A DNA stretch of 64,000 bases from Halomonas meridiana (lineage in GTDB: Bacteria; Pseudomonadota; Gammaproteobacteria; Pseudomonadales; Halomonadaceae). A model generated the notes under the pieces. The model was not told where the DNA came from, made no database searches, and saw nothing but the letters and a program-made list of their open reading frames with translations. Within the stretch, counting starts at the first letter, position 1; each line of letters starts with the position of its first letter. Position numbers and translations under genes: made by a program. The DNA lies in the NCBI RefSeq assembly GCF_009846525.1, contig NZ_CP024621.1:1426001-1490000 (forward strand). The letters are read 5' to 3'. Positions 16,138 through 24,375 of the stretch are shown in pieces.

Positions 16138-17124
16138 ATGGAGGGTTACGACCTCATCGGCGATGTCCATGGCTGCGGCGCGACGTTGGCAGCGCTGCTC
16201 GAGAAGCTGGGGTATCACCAGCGGCGTGGTGTCTACCGTCACCCCCGACGCAAAGTGATTTTTTTGGGCGACCTCATCGATCGCGGGCCACGCATTCGAC
16301 TTGCCGTTACCATTGCCCGGCGCATGGTGGAGGCGGGCGAGGCGCATATCGTCATGGGGAACCACGAATACAATGCGCTGGCCTATACCCACCCTGCGCC
16401 ACGAGGCAGCGGCAAGCGCTGGCTGCGTGAGCACACGCCGCGCCACAATCGCATCATTCAAGACACGCTCGATCAATACCGCGACCACACCAACGAATGG
16501 GAAGATACGCTGGCATGGTTTAAAACCATCCCACTCTTTTTAGAGGTGGACGGCATTCGCGTCGTGCACGCCTGCTGGGACGCGACGCTGATCCATGAAC
16601 TCAAGCAGCGTGCGCCCTCTGCACGGATGGATAGCCAGTTTTTGGTGGAATCCACCGACCCGACGTCCCAGGCGTATCGCATCCTTGATCGACTCACTCG
16701 TGGCCCCCATATACCGTTACCGACCGGGGTAGCGATTCACTCAGGGGATGGTTTCACCCGGCAAAGTTTTCGTGCGCATTTTTGGTCGGCCAACCCGCAG
16801 CAGTGGGGCGATGTCGTGTTTCAACCCGACAACTTGCCCGGCGACCTAGAGACGCAGCCGTTGAGCCAGAGCGAACGACAGCGGCTAAGTTATTATGGGC
16901 CCGACCAGCCGCCGCTCTTCATTGGGCATTATTGGTGTGAAGGGATTCCTGCGTTGCCAGCTCCCAATATCGCTTGCTTGGATTATAGCGCCGTCAAATT
17001 TGGTCGTTTAGTGGCATATCGTTGGAGCGGCGAAACACAGCTTAATGCCGATCATTTCGTTTGGATTCAAGTGCCTAGAGAAGAGCGTGCGTTACCTAAG
17101 CCGTGGGAAATCGATTTTGATTAA
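16138..17124 (+). CDS. Metallophosphoesterase (Ser/Thr phosphatase-like)
   Basis: A 328-residue protein of the calcineurin-like phosphoesterase fold. The N-terminal motifs GDVHG (residues 8-12), GDLIDRGP and GNHEYN supply the two-metal site, and HACWD and GHYW supply later histidines. It resembles diadenosine-tetraphosphatase/PrpE-type enzymes, but the natural substrate is uncertain. It begins one base after nadK, suggesting co-expression, and is followed by a strong terminator. Confidence 0.85.
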   Translation: MEGYDLIGDVHGCGATLAALLEKLGYHQRRGVYRHPRRKVIFLGDLIDRGPRIRLAVTIARRMVEAGEAHIVMGNHEYNALAYTHPAPRGSGKRWLREHTPRHNRIIQDTLDQYRDHTNEWEDTLAWFKTIPLFLEVDGIRVVHACWDATLIHELKQRAPSARMDSQFLVESTDPTSQAYRILDRLTRGPHIPLPTGVAIHSGDGFTRQSFRAHFWSANPQQWGDVVFQPDNLPGDLETQPLSQSERQRLSYYGPDQPPLFIGHYWCEGIPALPAPNIACLDYSAVKFGRLVAYRWSGETQLNADHFVWIQVPREERALPKPWEIDFD

Positions 17125-17233
17125 GCGGGCGACCAAAGCGTTACATATGGTTACATAATTTTTGCAAAACAGCTGAACTAACCCCGTTGCCGGATATCAG
17201 AGTAAGTGTTCCCTTGAATGATCCCTTGCTTTT

Positions 17234-17263
17234 ATCCGGCGGCCCCCTCCGCCGGATTTTTTT
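17234..17263 (+). terminator. Terminator of the nadK-phosphoesterase operon
   Basis: A 9-base perfect stem (ATCCGGCGG with CCGCCGGAT, loop CCCCCT) followed by seven T on the plus strand. Confidence 0.9.
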
Positions 17264-17323
17264 GTTTATCCGTTGGCCCTCTGGCGCTCAGGCGCACGAC
17301 CACTTGGATAGTAGGGAGATGCC

Positions 17324-18175
17324 ATGCATCCCGTCATGCTCTTACCCACGGGCGCAGACACACAGGCACTGCGCAAAGCGTTATGGCACTACCGTATTGG
17401 CCATCGCATTACGGACGAAGCCGAGGGCCAGCTGCTTTGGGTGGCCGACCCTCGTCAACGTGACGAGCTCCAGGCCGTCGTCGGGCGGTGGGAGCGGGGT
17501 GAACCGCTGATTCTCGACGGGGCTCGACCGCGGCGAGCCGCCAACGTCCAGCATCTCACCACGACGCTGCGTCATGTCCCGGTGACGGCTCTCATGATCG
17601 GTGTCAGCCTGCTGGTATTCGCCTTGAGCGGCGTGTTTGGCGATTTGCTGGTCGTGGCCCTGACCATCGTGCCGGTGGGTATTTCCGGCGGTCAGCTGGT
17701 GTACGGCTCGTTAGCGGACACCGTGATGGGAGGGCAGGTGTGGCGTTTGCTATCCCCCGCGTTTTTGCACTTCGGTTGGATGCACCTGATTTTCAACCTG
17801 ATGTGGGTATGGTATTTCGGCCGACAGATCGAACAGCGCCAGGGCAGTAAAATGATGCTATTACTGCTTCTCGTCGCCGGTATTGGTGCCAACTTGGCGC
17901 AATACGTGACTGGGACGGTGCTGTTTGGTGGCATGTCTGGCGTGGTGTATGCGTTGCTGGCCCATGTGTGGCTTATGTCCCGCCGTGCCCCGCAAAGCGG
18001 TTTCTTCGTGCCGCAAATGCTGGTGGTCTTCATGCTCGGCTGGATGGTGTTCACCATGACCGACATCGCCAGTACCGTCGGCTTTGGCAACGTGGCCAAT
18101 GAAGCTCACTTGGGCGGGCTGCTCGTGGGGCTCGCCTCGGGCTGGTATTATTCCTCCCAACGTAGAAAAGCCTAA
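17324..18175 (+). CDS. Rhomboid family intramembrane serine protease (GlpG-like)
   Basis: A 283-residue protein with a soluble N-terminal domain of about 75 residues and a six-helix rhomboid core. The catalytic Ser205 lies in GGMSG and His262 in NEAHLGGLL; the early H..WMHLIFN loop segment (about residues 149-158) is also typical. Rhomboids cut substrate proteins inside the membrane. The N-terminal domain resembles that of E. coli GlpG in size. The gene stands alone after a terminator. Confidence 0.9.
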   Translation: MHPVMLLPTGADTQALRKALWHYRIGHRITDEAEGQLLWVADPRQRDELQAVVGRWERGEPLILDGARPRRAANVQHLTTTLRHVPVTALMIGVSLLVFALSGVFGDLLVVALTIVPVGISGGQLVYGSLADTVMGGQVWRLLSPAFLHFGWMHLIFNLMWVWYFGRQIEQRQGSKMMLLLLLVAGIGANLAQYVTGTVLFGGMSGVVYALLAHVWLMSRRAPQSGFFVPQMLVVFMLGWMVFTMTDIASTVGFGNVANEAHLGGLLVGLASGWYYSSQRRKA

Positions 18176-18216
18176 CGCCGCCAATTTGAACGCAGCCAAC
18201 ACGTGAGGTGCTGACC

Positions 18217-18501
18217 GTGAGCGATATGACCTTCGATAAAATGATTAACCAAATGACACCTGCGATTTATGAAAGCCTGAAGCAGGCGGTCTCGCTACGT
18301 AAATGGCCCGATGGCCGCCGGTTGACGCCTGAGCAAACCGAGCTGTGCTTGGAAGCGGTCATGCGCTATGAAGCCGAAAATAACGTACCGGAAGAAAACC
18401 GCGTAGGATACCTAGAACGTCGCACCTGTGGGGCAGGTGCAACGGGCGCCGGTGTGAGTCCCGAAATGGCGGGCCTGGGCCGGGATGCCACGCGTGACTG
18501 A
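18217..18501 (+). CDS. yeaC: YeaC family protein (DUF1315)
   Basis: A 94-residue protein of the YeaC/DUF1315 family, recognised by DKMINQMTPAIYESLKQAVSLRKWPDGRRLTPEQTE spread over its first half and the conserved CLEAVMRYE. The GTG at 18217 (MSDMTFDKMI) is chosen because a GAGGTG ribosome site is well spaced; an upstream GTG at 18208 overlaps that site. Function unknown. It overlaps the start of the DUF2797 gene by 17 bases. Confidence 0.82.
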   Translation: MSDMTFDKMINQMTPAIYESLKQAVSLRKWPDGRRLTPEQTELCLEAVMRYEAENNVPEENRVGYLERRTCGAGATGAGVSPEMAGLGRDATRD

Positions 18502-19348
18502 TTTGTTAATCCCAGAGGTCTCTCCCGTTAAAGGGTGTTTGCAAAAAATGGCGGCGGCGCTGCCTCGCCGCCAAGACGAACAGGTGGTTTACCACCTGCG
18601 CGCAGGTGAGCATCGGGTGGCATTGAATGAGCGTATTGGTTCCCCCATGCGCCTTTCATGGAGCGGGGCTATTGCCTGTACCCACTGCGGTCGGGCAACC
18701 AAAAAAAGTTTTGCACAAGGCTACTGCTACCCGTGTTTCAAACGGTTGGCACAGTGCGACACCTGCATCATGAAGCCGGAGACCTGCCATTACTACCAAG
18801 GTACCTGCCGCGAGCCGGAGTGGGGTGAGACGCACTGCTTTCAGCCCCACATCGTCTATCTGGCTAACTCTTCCGGCTTGAAGGTGGGCATTACCCGCAA
18901 AACCCAAATGCCCACCCGCTGGTTGGATCAAGGCGCTATTCAGGCACTGCCGATTCTCGAAGTGAATACCCGCCAGCAGTCCGGGTTCGTCGAGATGCTC
19001 TTTAAAGAGCAGGTGGCCGACCGCACTAACTGGCGTGCCATGTTAAAAGGTGAGGTAGAACCACTCGATCTGCGCGCTGAGCGTGACCGATTGTTGAACA
19101 CACTGGCAGACGGCTTAAGCCAGCTACGCAGTGTTCACGGCGAGGACGCCATCCGCACGCTGGACGAAGCGCCTCTGCAGTTCGACTATCCCGTTGCTGC
19201 CTTTCCTCGCAAGGTGGTCTCTCATAATTTCGATAAGCAGCCGCTGGTTGAAGGCATTCTTCAGGGTGTGAAAGGGCAATACCTCATGTTCGATACGGGG
19301 GTGATTAATCTACGTAAATTCACGGGTTACGAAATTTCGGTAGCGTGA
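18485..19348 (+). CDS. DUF2797 family zinc-ribbon-like protein
   Basis: A 287-residue protein of the DUF2797 family. It has several cysteine pairs: ACTHCGRATKK, CYPCFKRL, CDTCIMKPE and a C.YYQGTCREPEWG segment, suggesting metal binding in the first half (about residues 64-110). The second half includes the GIRK/GIY-YIG-like HIVYLANSSGLKVGIT..TQMPTRW segment with a WLDQGA motif. No catalytic role is established. Overlap with yeaC points to one operon, a pairing common in gammaproteobacteria. Confidence 0.85.
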   Translation: MPRVTDLLIPEVSPVKGCLQKMAAALPRRQDEQVVYHLRAGEHRVALNERIGSPMRLSWSGAIACTHCGRATKKSFAQGYCYPCFKRLAQCDTCIMKPETCHYYQGTCREPEWGETHCFQPHIVYLANSSGLKVGITRKTQMPTRWLDQGAIQALPILEVNTRQQSGFVEMLFKEQVADRTNWRAMLKGEVEPLDLRAERDRLLNTLADGLSQLRSVHGEDAIRTLDEAPLQFDYPVAAFPRKVVSHNFDKQPLVEGILQGVKGQYLMFDTGVINLRKFTGYEISVA

Positions 19349-19440
19349 AAAATAGGCATTTTGCCTAGCCAGAGTGGCATCGGTTGACTAGGGTTATTAG
19401 GGTCATCACAGACACTGCCTAGTTACGCAAGGAAGCCTCG

Positions 19441-19866
19441 ATGCCATGGCTAAAACTGCTGCACATCGCCGCGCTGGTCATTTGGTGCGGCGCACTTCTT
19501 TATCTTCCAGCACTGTTACTGCAATCGCTGCAGCTACGTAAAGACGCGGGATTTGCCCAAGGCACACCTCCAATGCCGCGTTTTTTTTACAACTCTATCG
19601 CCACGCCGGCCGCTCTCGCTGCGATTGCTTCGGGCACGTTGCTGTTTCTTCTGCATGGCCTGTTGGGCGGTTGGTTGATCCTCAAATTAGGCGCCGTGGT
19701 GCTGATGGTGGCAGCCCACGGCTGCTTTGGCTGGCTCATATTGCGTCTGGAGATGGGAATTTTTAAAGGGGTGAAGGCAGCCAGCCTGTGTGCGTTGCTG
19801 CTGGCGCTGGTCGGCATTGTTGGCGTGCTTGGGTTTGTGCTTTCCAAGCCGCTGGAGTGGAGCTAG
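19441..19866 (+). CDS. CopD/HemJ-like membrane protein
   Basis: A 141-residue, four-helix membrane protein beginning MPWLKLLHIAALVIWCG, with the His-x(6)-W-C/G pattern of CopD- and HemJ-type proteins. Such proteins appear beside terminal oxidase genes and have been tied to copper transport or haem biogenesis. It lies 560 bases before the cytochrome oxidase operon with a convergent DUF2231 gene between. Family assignment is reasonable; the specific function is open. Confidence 0.65.
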   Translation: MPWLKLLHIAALVIWCGALLYLPALLLQSLQLRKDAGFAQGTPPMPRFFYNSIATPAALAAIASGTLLFLLHGLLGGWLILKLGAVVLMVAAHGCFGWLILRLEMGIFKGVKAASLCALLLALVGIVGVLGFVLSKPLEWS

Positions 19867-19912
19867 CGCCATGGCCAACATTCTGTCATGGGGGGCCATT
19901 GTGCCGTCCGGG

Positions 19913-20374
19913 TCACTGCTCCACTTCAACGCCCACCGCGTGCTCGTACACCAGCTGGCCACCGAGCCACCCGGCCAGCGCAATCAAACCGGCCGTTACC
20001 AGCGAGATGGCCAACCCCCACGGCAGCACCGCATCGGGCTCAGTGAAACGCAGCAGCCAGTTCAGCGACGCCAGAGAGAGCATGACGACAGCGACTATCG
20101 CGTGACTCCAGCCCGTGATCAAACGGCGGATGCGGGCCACCGATACCAGGTCGATAATCCCGGCCACCGACGCAATCCAGCCGCCAAACGCGCCAACCCC
20201 CGCCAGCCAGAGCCCGCCGCGCAGCCAGAACATATCCTGGGTATACCAGTAGGCCAAGTCGCAGGCGACCAACGCCATCAGGGCCGCCACCGGGAAGTGA
20301 ATCATCACTGGGTGAAGCGGGTGCCCTGCCAGCGATGCGCGGCTTTTGATCGAGCGTTGGGGAGTCTGTGTCAT
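19913..20374 (-). CDS. DUF2231 membrane protein
   Basis: A 153-residue protein with four membrane helices and the DUF2231 signature GHPLHPVMIHFPVAALMAL near the N-terminus. These proteins often sit with cytochrome oxidases or other redox membrane genes and may bind haem through the conserved histidines, but this is not shown. The ATG at 20374 is preferred to a GTG two codons upstream because AGGAAG is well spaced. It is divergent from coxB with only about 68 bases between starts, so the control region is shared. Confidence 0.8.
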   Translation of the reverse strand: MTQTPQRSIKSRASLAGHPLHPVMIHFPVAALMALVACDLAYWYTQDMFWLRGGLWLAGVGAFGGWIASVAGIIDLVSVARIRRLITGWSHAIVAVVMLSLASLNWLLRFTEPDAVLPWGLAISLVTAGLIALAGWLGGQLVYEHAVGVEVEQ

Positions 20375-20442
20375 GGTCACTTCCTGTGGTTAGACAAATC
20401 AAAACAGTTAGATAGATCAACTGTATGTCAGGGAAAACGCTA

Positions 20443-21504
20443 ATGAGGGAACGCCATAGCGCCACATGCATCCTGTCGTATCGAACAGCGCGCCGAGCCC
20501 GTCGACTGGCCTATTGGCTAGGGGGTGGCTTGCTGTTAGGTGTCGCGGGTTGCAGCGGCGACAGCTCTATCTTAGACCCTGCTGGGCCCGCCGCAAGAGA
20601 CGTGCGGTTAATTTGGTGGGTGATGCTGGGGTTTGCCACCATCGTGCTGATCGGTGTCACCGTGGTTTGGCTCTACGCCTTCAAGCCGCGCAACGTGGAG
20701 CGCACGCCTACCCAAGAACGACGTATTGCCCGGCGTTGGATCATTGGCGGTGGCCTCATTTTGCCCATTGCAAGTATTACGGCGCTGCTAATGTTTGGGG
20801 TGCCCGCCGGGCAGCGCATGCTACCGCTCCCGCTAGGCGAGCCGCCTGAAGTGATTGAAGTGATCGGCCACCAATGGTGGTGGGAGGTGCGCTACCCAGG
20901 CGCCGAAGGCGGCGAAGTCGTCACCGCTAACCAGCTCGTCATGCCCGCCGGGGAGCCGGTGGATTTTCACGTGAGCGGCGCGGATGTCATTCACGCGTTT
21001 TGGGTGCCGCGCCTGGGCGGCAAAATCGACATGCTGCCAGGAAGGGTGAATAAAATCCGTTTGGAAGCCGATGAGCCCGCCGTGTTTGGCGCCCAGTGTG
21101 CCGAGCTGTGCGGGGTGGGCCATGCCCATATGCATTTGTATGTCGAAGCCGTGCCCCGTGAAGCATTCGATACATGGCTGGCAGCTCGCCAAGACGCAGA
21201 ACTAAGCGAATTAGCGACGCAAGATACCACTCATGAGGGTGCAAGAGAGGCCTTTGCAACCCACTGCGCGAGCTGCCATCAAGTGGCTGGCGTCAGCCAG
21301 GGCGGTGTAGGGCCTAACCTCTCGGATGTCGGTAGCCGCACGATGCTGGGTGCCGGTGTGATGGCCATGGAAGAGGGCGCGGTGAGCCAGTGGTTGCAGC
21401 AGCACCAAACGCTGAAGCCGGGCAATAAAATGCCCGCCCACGACGATATTGATACGGACACCTTGGATGCCCTGGGTGCTTGGCTGGAGACCTTGACCCC
21501 ATGA
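20443..21504 (+). CDS. coxB: Cytochrome c oxidase subunit II with fused cytochrome c domain (lipoprotein)
   Basis: Subunit II takes electrons from cytochrome c into the oxidase. The precursor has a signal peptide ending in a lipobox, LLGVAGC, so the mature protein is probably lipid-anchored outside the inner membrane. Two membrane helices follow. The CuA domain shows HQWWWEVRYPG, a His before AFWVPRLGG, then CAELCGVGHAHM with the CuA ligands. A class I cytochrome c domain closes the protein, with CASCH and a later Met in NKMPAH, as in caa3-type oxidases. ATG 20443 has AGGGA 8 bases before it; an upstream ATG at 20425 has no ribosome site. Confidence 0.93.
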   Translation: MRERHSATCILSYRTARRARRLAYWLGGGLLLGVAGCSGDSSILDPAGPAARDVRLIWWVMLGFATIVLIGVTVVWLYAFKPRNVERTPTQERRIARRWIIGGGLILPIASITALLMFGVPAGQRMLPLPLGEPPEVIEVIGHQWWWEVRYPGAEGGEVVTANQLVMPAGEPVDFHVSGADVIHAFWVPRLGGKIDMLPGRVNKIRLEADEPAVFGAQCAELCGVGHAHMHLYVEAVPREAFDTWLAARQDAELSELATQDTTHEGAREAFATHCASCHQVAGVSQGGVGPNLSDVGSRTMLGAGVMAMEEGAVSQWLQQHQTLKPGNKMPAHDDIDTDTLDALGAWLETLTP

Positions 21505-24026
21505 AGAGCGTGAATCAAGAGGCGGTAGAGCAGGACCCGCAGCAACTACACGAAGACCTACATGACATTTGGGGTAACCCGAAAGGGCTAAAGGCCCTCA
21601 CCATTGTGAACCATACGACGCTAGGCCTGCGTTTTATGATCACCGGGATGGTGTTTTTCCTGATTGGCGGCATTCTCGCCATGCTGGTGCGTACCCAGCT
21701 AGCGATGCCCGACCAGGACTTTATGTCGCCGGAGATCTATAACCAGGTCACCACCATGCACGGCACGGTGATGATGTTTCTGTTCGCCATTCCCATGCTG
21801 GAGGGGCTGGCGATTTACCTGATCCCTAAAATGATTGGTGCCCGTGACTTGGTGTGTCCACGGCTAACGTCGTTGGGTTATTTCTGCTACCTGTTTGGCG
21901 GGATTATTCTCACCTCCAGCCTAATTATTGAGATGGCGCCTTCAAGCGGTTGGTTTATGTACACGCCGCTGAGCAGTAAAGAGTTTGCCCCAGATTTGGG
22001 CTCCGATTTTTGGCTGCTGGGCATCACCTTTGTGGAGATATCAGCGCTCTCGGCGGGGGTGGAGCTGGTGGTGTCTATCTTACGCACCCGCACCCAGGGC
22101 ATGGCGCTGCATAAGATGCCGCTGTTTGCGTGGTATATCCTCGCCATGGCGCTAATGATCGTGGTGGGCTTTCCACCGCTGATCCTCGGCAGCGTGCTGC
22201 TGGAGCTTGAACGGGCGGTAGGCATGCCGTTTTTCCAAATTGCGGGCGGCGGCGACCCGGTGCTCTGGCAGCACCTGTTCTGGCTGTTTGGCCATCCGGA
22301 GGTGTACATCATCTTCCTACCTGCCGCTGGTATTGTCTCCACCTTGATTCCGGTGTTTGCCGGGCGGCCCATTGTGGGGTACGGCTGGGTAGTGGCAGCG
22401 ATTACCATCATGGGCTTTATCAGTTTTGGGCTGTGGGTTCACCACATGTTCACCATTGGCATTCCGCAGCTGGCTCAGGCGTTTTTCTCGGCGGCCAGTA
22501 TGCTGGTGGCCGTGCCCACGGCGATTCAGGTGTTTGTCTGGATAGCCACGCTCTGGCTTGGCAAGCCTAAAATGAAGCTGCCCATGCTGTGGGTGATGGG
22601 CTTTTTAATTATCTTTGTGTGCGGCGGGTTAACCGGCGTCATGCTGGCGCTGGTGCCGTTTAACTGGCAGGTGCACGACACCCACTTTGTGGTGGCGCAC
22701 ATGCACTACGTGCTGGTGGGGGGCATGTTCTTCCCGCTAATCGCCGGGCTTTACTACTGGCTGCCGCTCTTTTCTGGGCGAATGCCCTCCGAAAACCTGG
22801 GGCGCTGGGGCTTCTGGCTTACCTTCCTGGGCTTTAACGGCACCTTCTTGATCATGCACTGGACCGGGCTGCTCGGTATGCCCCGGCGGATTTACACCTA
22901 TGAAGCGGGGTCGGGCTGGGAGATTTTTAACCTGCTCTCATCCATCAGTAGCTTTGTGCTCTCGGCAGGGATTGCCATGGTGCTGTTGGATATCGCGCTG
23001 CACTTCCGGTTTGGCAAGCCCGCCAAGCATAACCCTTGGAATGCCGATACGCTGGAGTGGGCCAACACCATGCCGCCCAGCGCCTATAATTTCGTGAGCC
23101 TACCCAGTGTGGAAACCCGGCATCCGCTGTGGGATGACCCGAACCTGCCGCATATCATGGCCGAGGGTAAGCACTCGCTGGCGGTGGCCTCCCACGGCAG
23201 GCGGGAGATGTGGGGCACCGATCCAATTTCGGGCAAGGTGCGCGAGATTATCCACCTGCCCGGTAACTCCTGGTGGCCGCTGTTTGCCGCTGCCGCGCTT
23301 GCGGTGGTGTGCCTGAGCCTGCTAACCAAGGTGTACGCGTTGGCAGGCGTGTTCGTGATAATTGCCGGTATCTTCCTGCTGCGCTGGTCCTGGGAGAACG
23401 GGGCGCATCCTAAAGCGGCACCGGATGCGGGCGTAAAACCGGGCGATCCACCGCTCCATTCGCGCACGATGGACGGCCCGGGCCTCTGGGCGATGGGTGT
23501 TTTTCTGATCGCCAACGGATCGTTTTATCTCTCTTATCTGTTTGGCTGGTTCTATCTCTGGACCGTTTCACCGGAATGGCGGATGCCGGAGACGCCGCCG
23601 CTATCGCTCATATTAATGGGTGCAGCTGGCGTAGCGGTTTTAGCCGGTTGTAGTGTGATGGAAAAGCTGGTGCGTGGGCTGCGCCAGCAGCGTGACGCCG
23701 GGCTAGGCGCAGGCTTCTATTTAGCCGCTGCGTTAGGTGCGCTCCAGGTGGGGCTAACGGGCTGGGCGCTGGGGCAAGCCGAGCTTGCCCCTACGCAAAC
23801 CTCCCACGATGCGGTGATGCTGGTAGGCCTTGTCTACGCCCTGTTCCACGGCGGTTTAGCGGTCATCTTGACCGTGCTTCAAGGCCTGCGTGTGGGCTAT
23901 GGCTATGTGGGCGCTCATGCTCCCTTCGAGCCGGGCGTAGTAGCCCTGCTTTGGCGCTATAACGTGGTCACCTTTGGGCTGCTCATAGGGGCGCTGGCGG
24001 TGCTGCCCCGCGTGTTAGGAGGGTAG
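21501..24026 (+). CDS. coxA: Cytochrome c oxidase subunit I fused to subunit III
   Basis: An 841-residue fusion. Residues to about 540 are the haem-copper core: HGTVMMF (low-spin haem His), GHPEVYI (CuB His, cross-linked Tyr and the D-channel Glu of A-type oxidases), HHMFTIG (two CuB His) and HDTHFVVAHMHYVL (haem ligands). A linker then leads to a subunit III-like part with about seven helices ending near WRYNVVTFGLL. The ATG at 21501 overlaps the coxB stop as ATGA; a TTG at 21480 is not needed. No separate coxC exists in the operon, which fits the fusion. Confidence 0.93.
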   Translation: MKSVNQEAVEQDPQQLHEDLHDIWGNPKGLKALTIVNHTTLGLRFMITGMVFFLIGGILAMLVRTQLAMPDQDFMSPEIYNQVTTMHGTVMMFLFAIPMLEGLAIYLIPKMIGARDLVCPRLTSLGYFCYLFGGIILTSSLIIEMAPSSGWFMYTPLSSKEFAPDLGSDFWLLGITFVEISALSAGVELVVSILRTRTQGMALHKMPLFAWYILAMALMIVVGFPPLILGSVLLELERAVGMPFFQIAGGGDPVLWQHLFWLFGHPEVYIIFLPAAGIVSTLIPVFAGRPIVGYGWVVAAITIMGFISFGLWVHHMFTIGIPQLAQAFFSAASMLVAVPTAIQVFVWIATLWLGKPKMKLPMLWVMGFLIIFVCGGLTGVMLALVPFNWQVHDTHFVVAHMHYVLVGGMFFPLIAGLYYWLPLFSGRMPSENLGRWGFWLTFLGFNGTFLIMHWTGLLGMPRRIYTYEAGSGWEIFNLLSSISSFVLSAGIAMVLLDIALHFRFGKPAKHNPWNADTLEWANTMPPSAYNFVSLPSVETRHPLWDDPNLPHIMAEGKHSLAVASHGRREMWGTDPISGKVREIIHLPGNSWWPLFAAAALAVVCLSLLTKVYALAGVFVIIAGIFLLRWSWENGAHPKAAPDAGVKPGDPPLHSRTMDGPGLWAMGVFLIANGSFYLSYLFGWFYLWTVSPEWRMPETPPLSLILMGAAGVAVLAGCSVMEKLVRGLRQQRDAGLGAGFYLAAALGALQVGLTGWALGQAELAPTQTSHDAVMLVGLVYALFHGGLAVILTVLQGLRVGYGYVGAHAPFEPGVVALLWRYNVVTFGLLIGALAVLPRVLGG

Positions 24027-24030
24027 GGCG

Positions 24031-24375
24031 ATGGAACGATTGAACTTTACCCACCCTATCCATTTGATAGTGGGGCTAACGCTTTGGAGCGTTTGGTTTG
24101 TGGCCGTGTATAGCGGCCTATCGGTGGCCTGTGCGGTAAATCCACCGCCGCCGGAGGCCAGATCACTCACGCTGCTCAACGCAGGCTTGGGCGGTTTTAC
24201 TCTTCTCTGTGCTGCTGGGCTTGTGCTGTTGGCGTGGGGGTGCTGCCGCACAGCCAAGCAGCACCAGGGGCGTCAGCGCTTTCATGCCGTGGTATCCGGT
24301 TGGCTCTACTTGTTTTCTGCTTTCGGCGTGGCGTTTGCGGGGCTACCCATCATTGGCGTGCCGCCTTGTCTGTAA
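24031..24375 (+). CDS. Small membrane protein of the cytochrome oxidase operon
   Basis: A 114-residue protein with three membrane helices (about residues 10-35, 48-70 and 85-108) and a short cytoplasmic basic loop. It starts 4 bases after coxA and its stop overlaps the next gene. I do not recognise a family; by position it could be a small accessory or subunit IV-like protein. The frame is real judging by operon fit. Confidence 0.65.
   Translation: MERLNFTHPIHLIVGLTLWSVWFVAVYSGLSVACAVNPPPPEARSLTLLNAGLGGFTLLCAAGLVLLAWGCCRTAKQHQGRQRFHAVVSGWLYLFSAFGVAFAGLPIIGVPPCL

Noticed and set aside
19790-20443. 217-codon plus-strand frame spanning the DUF2231 gene
   Set aside because: Low-complexity, Arg/Gln/Pro-rich product; the minus-strand DUF2231 frame has clear membrane helices and a family signature.
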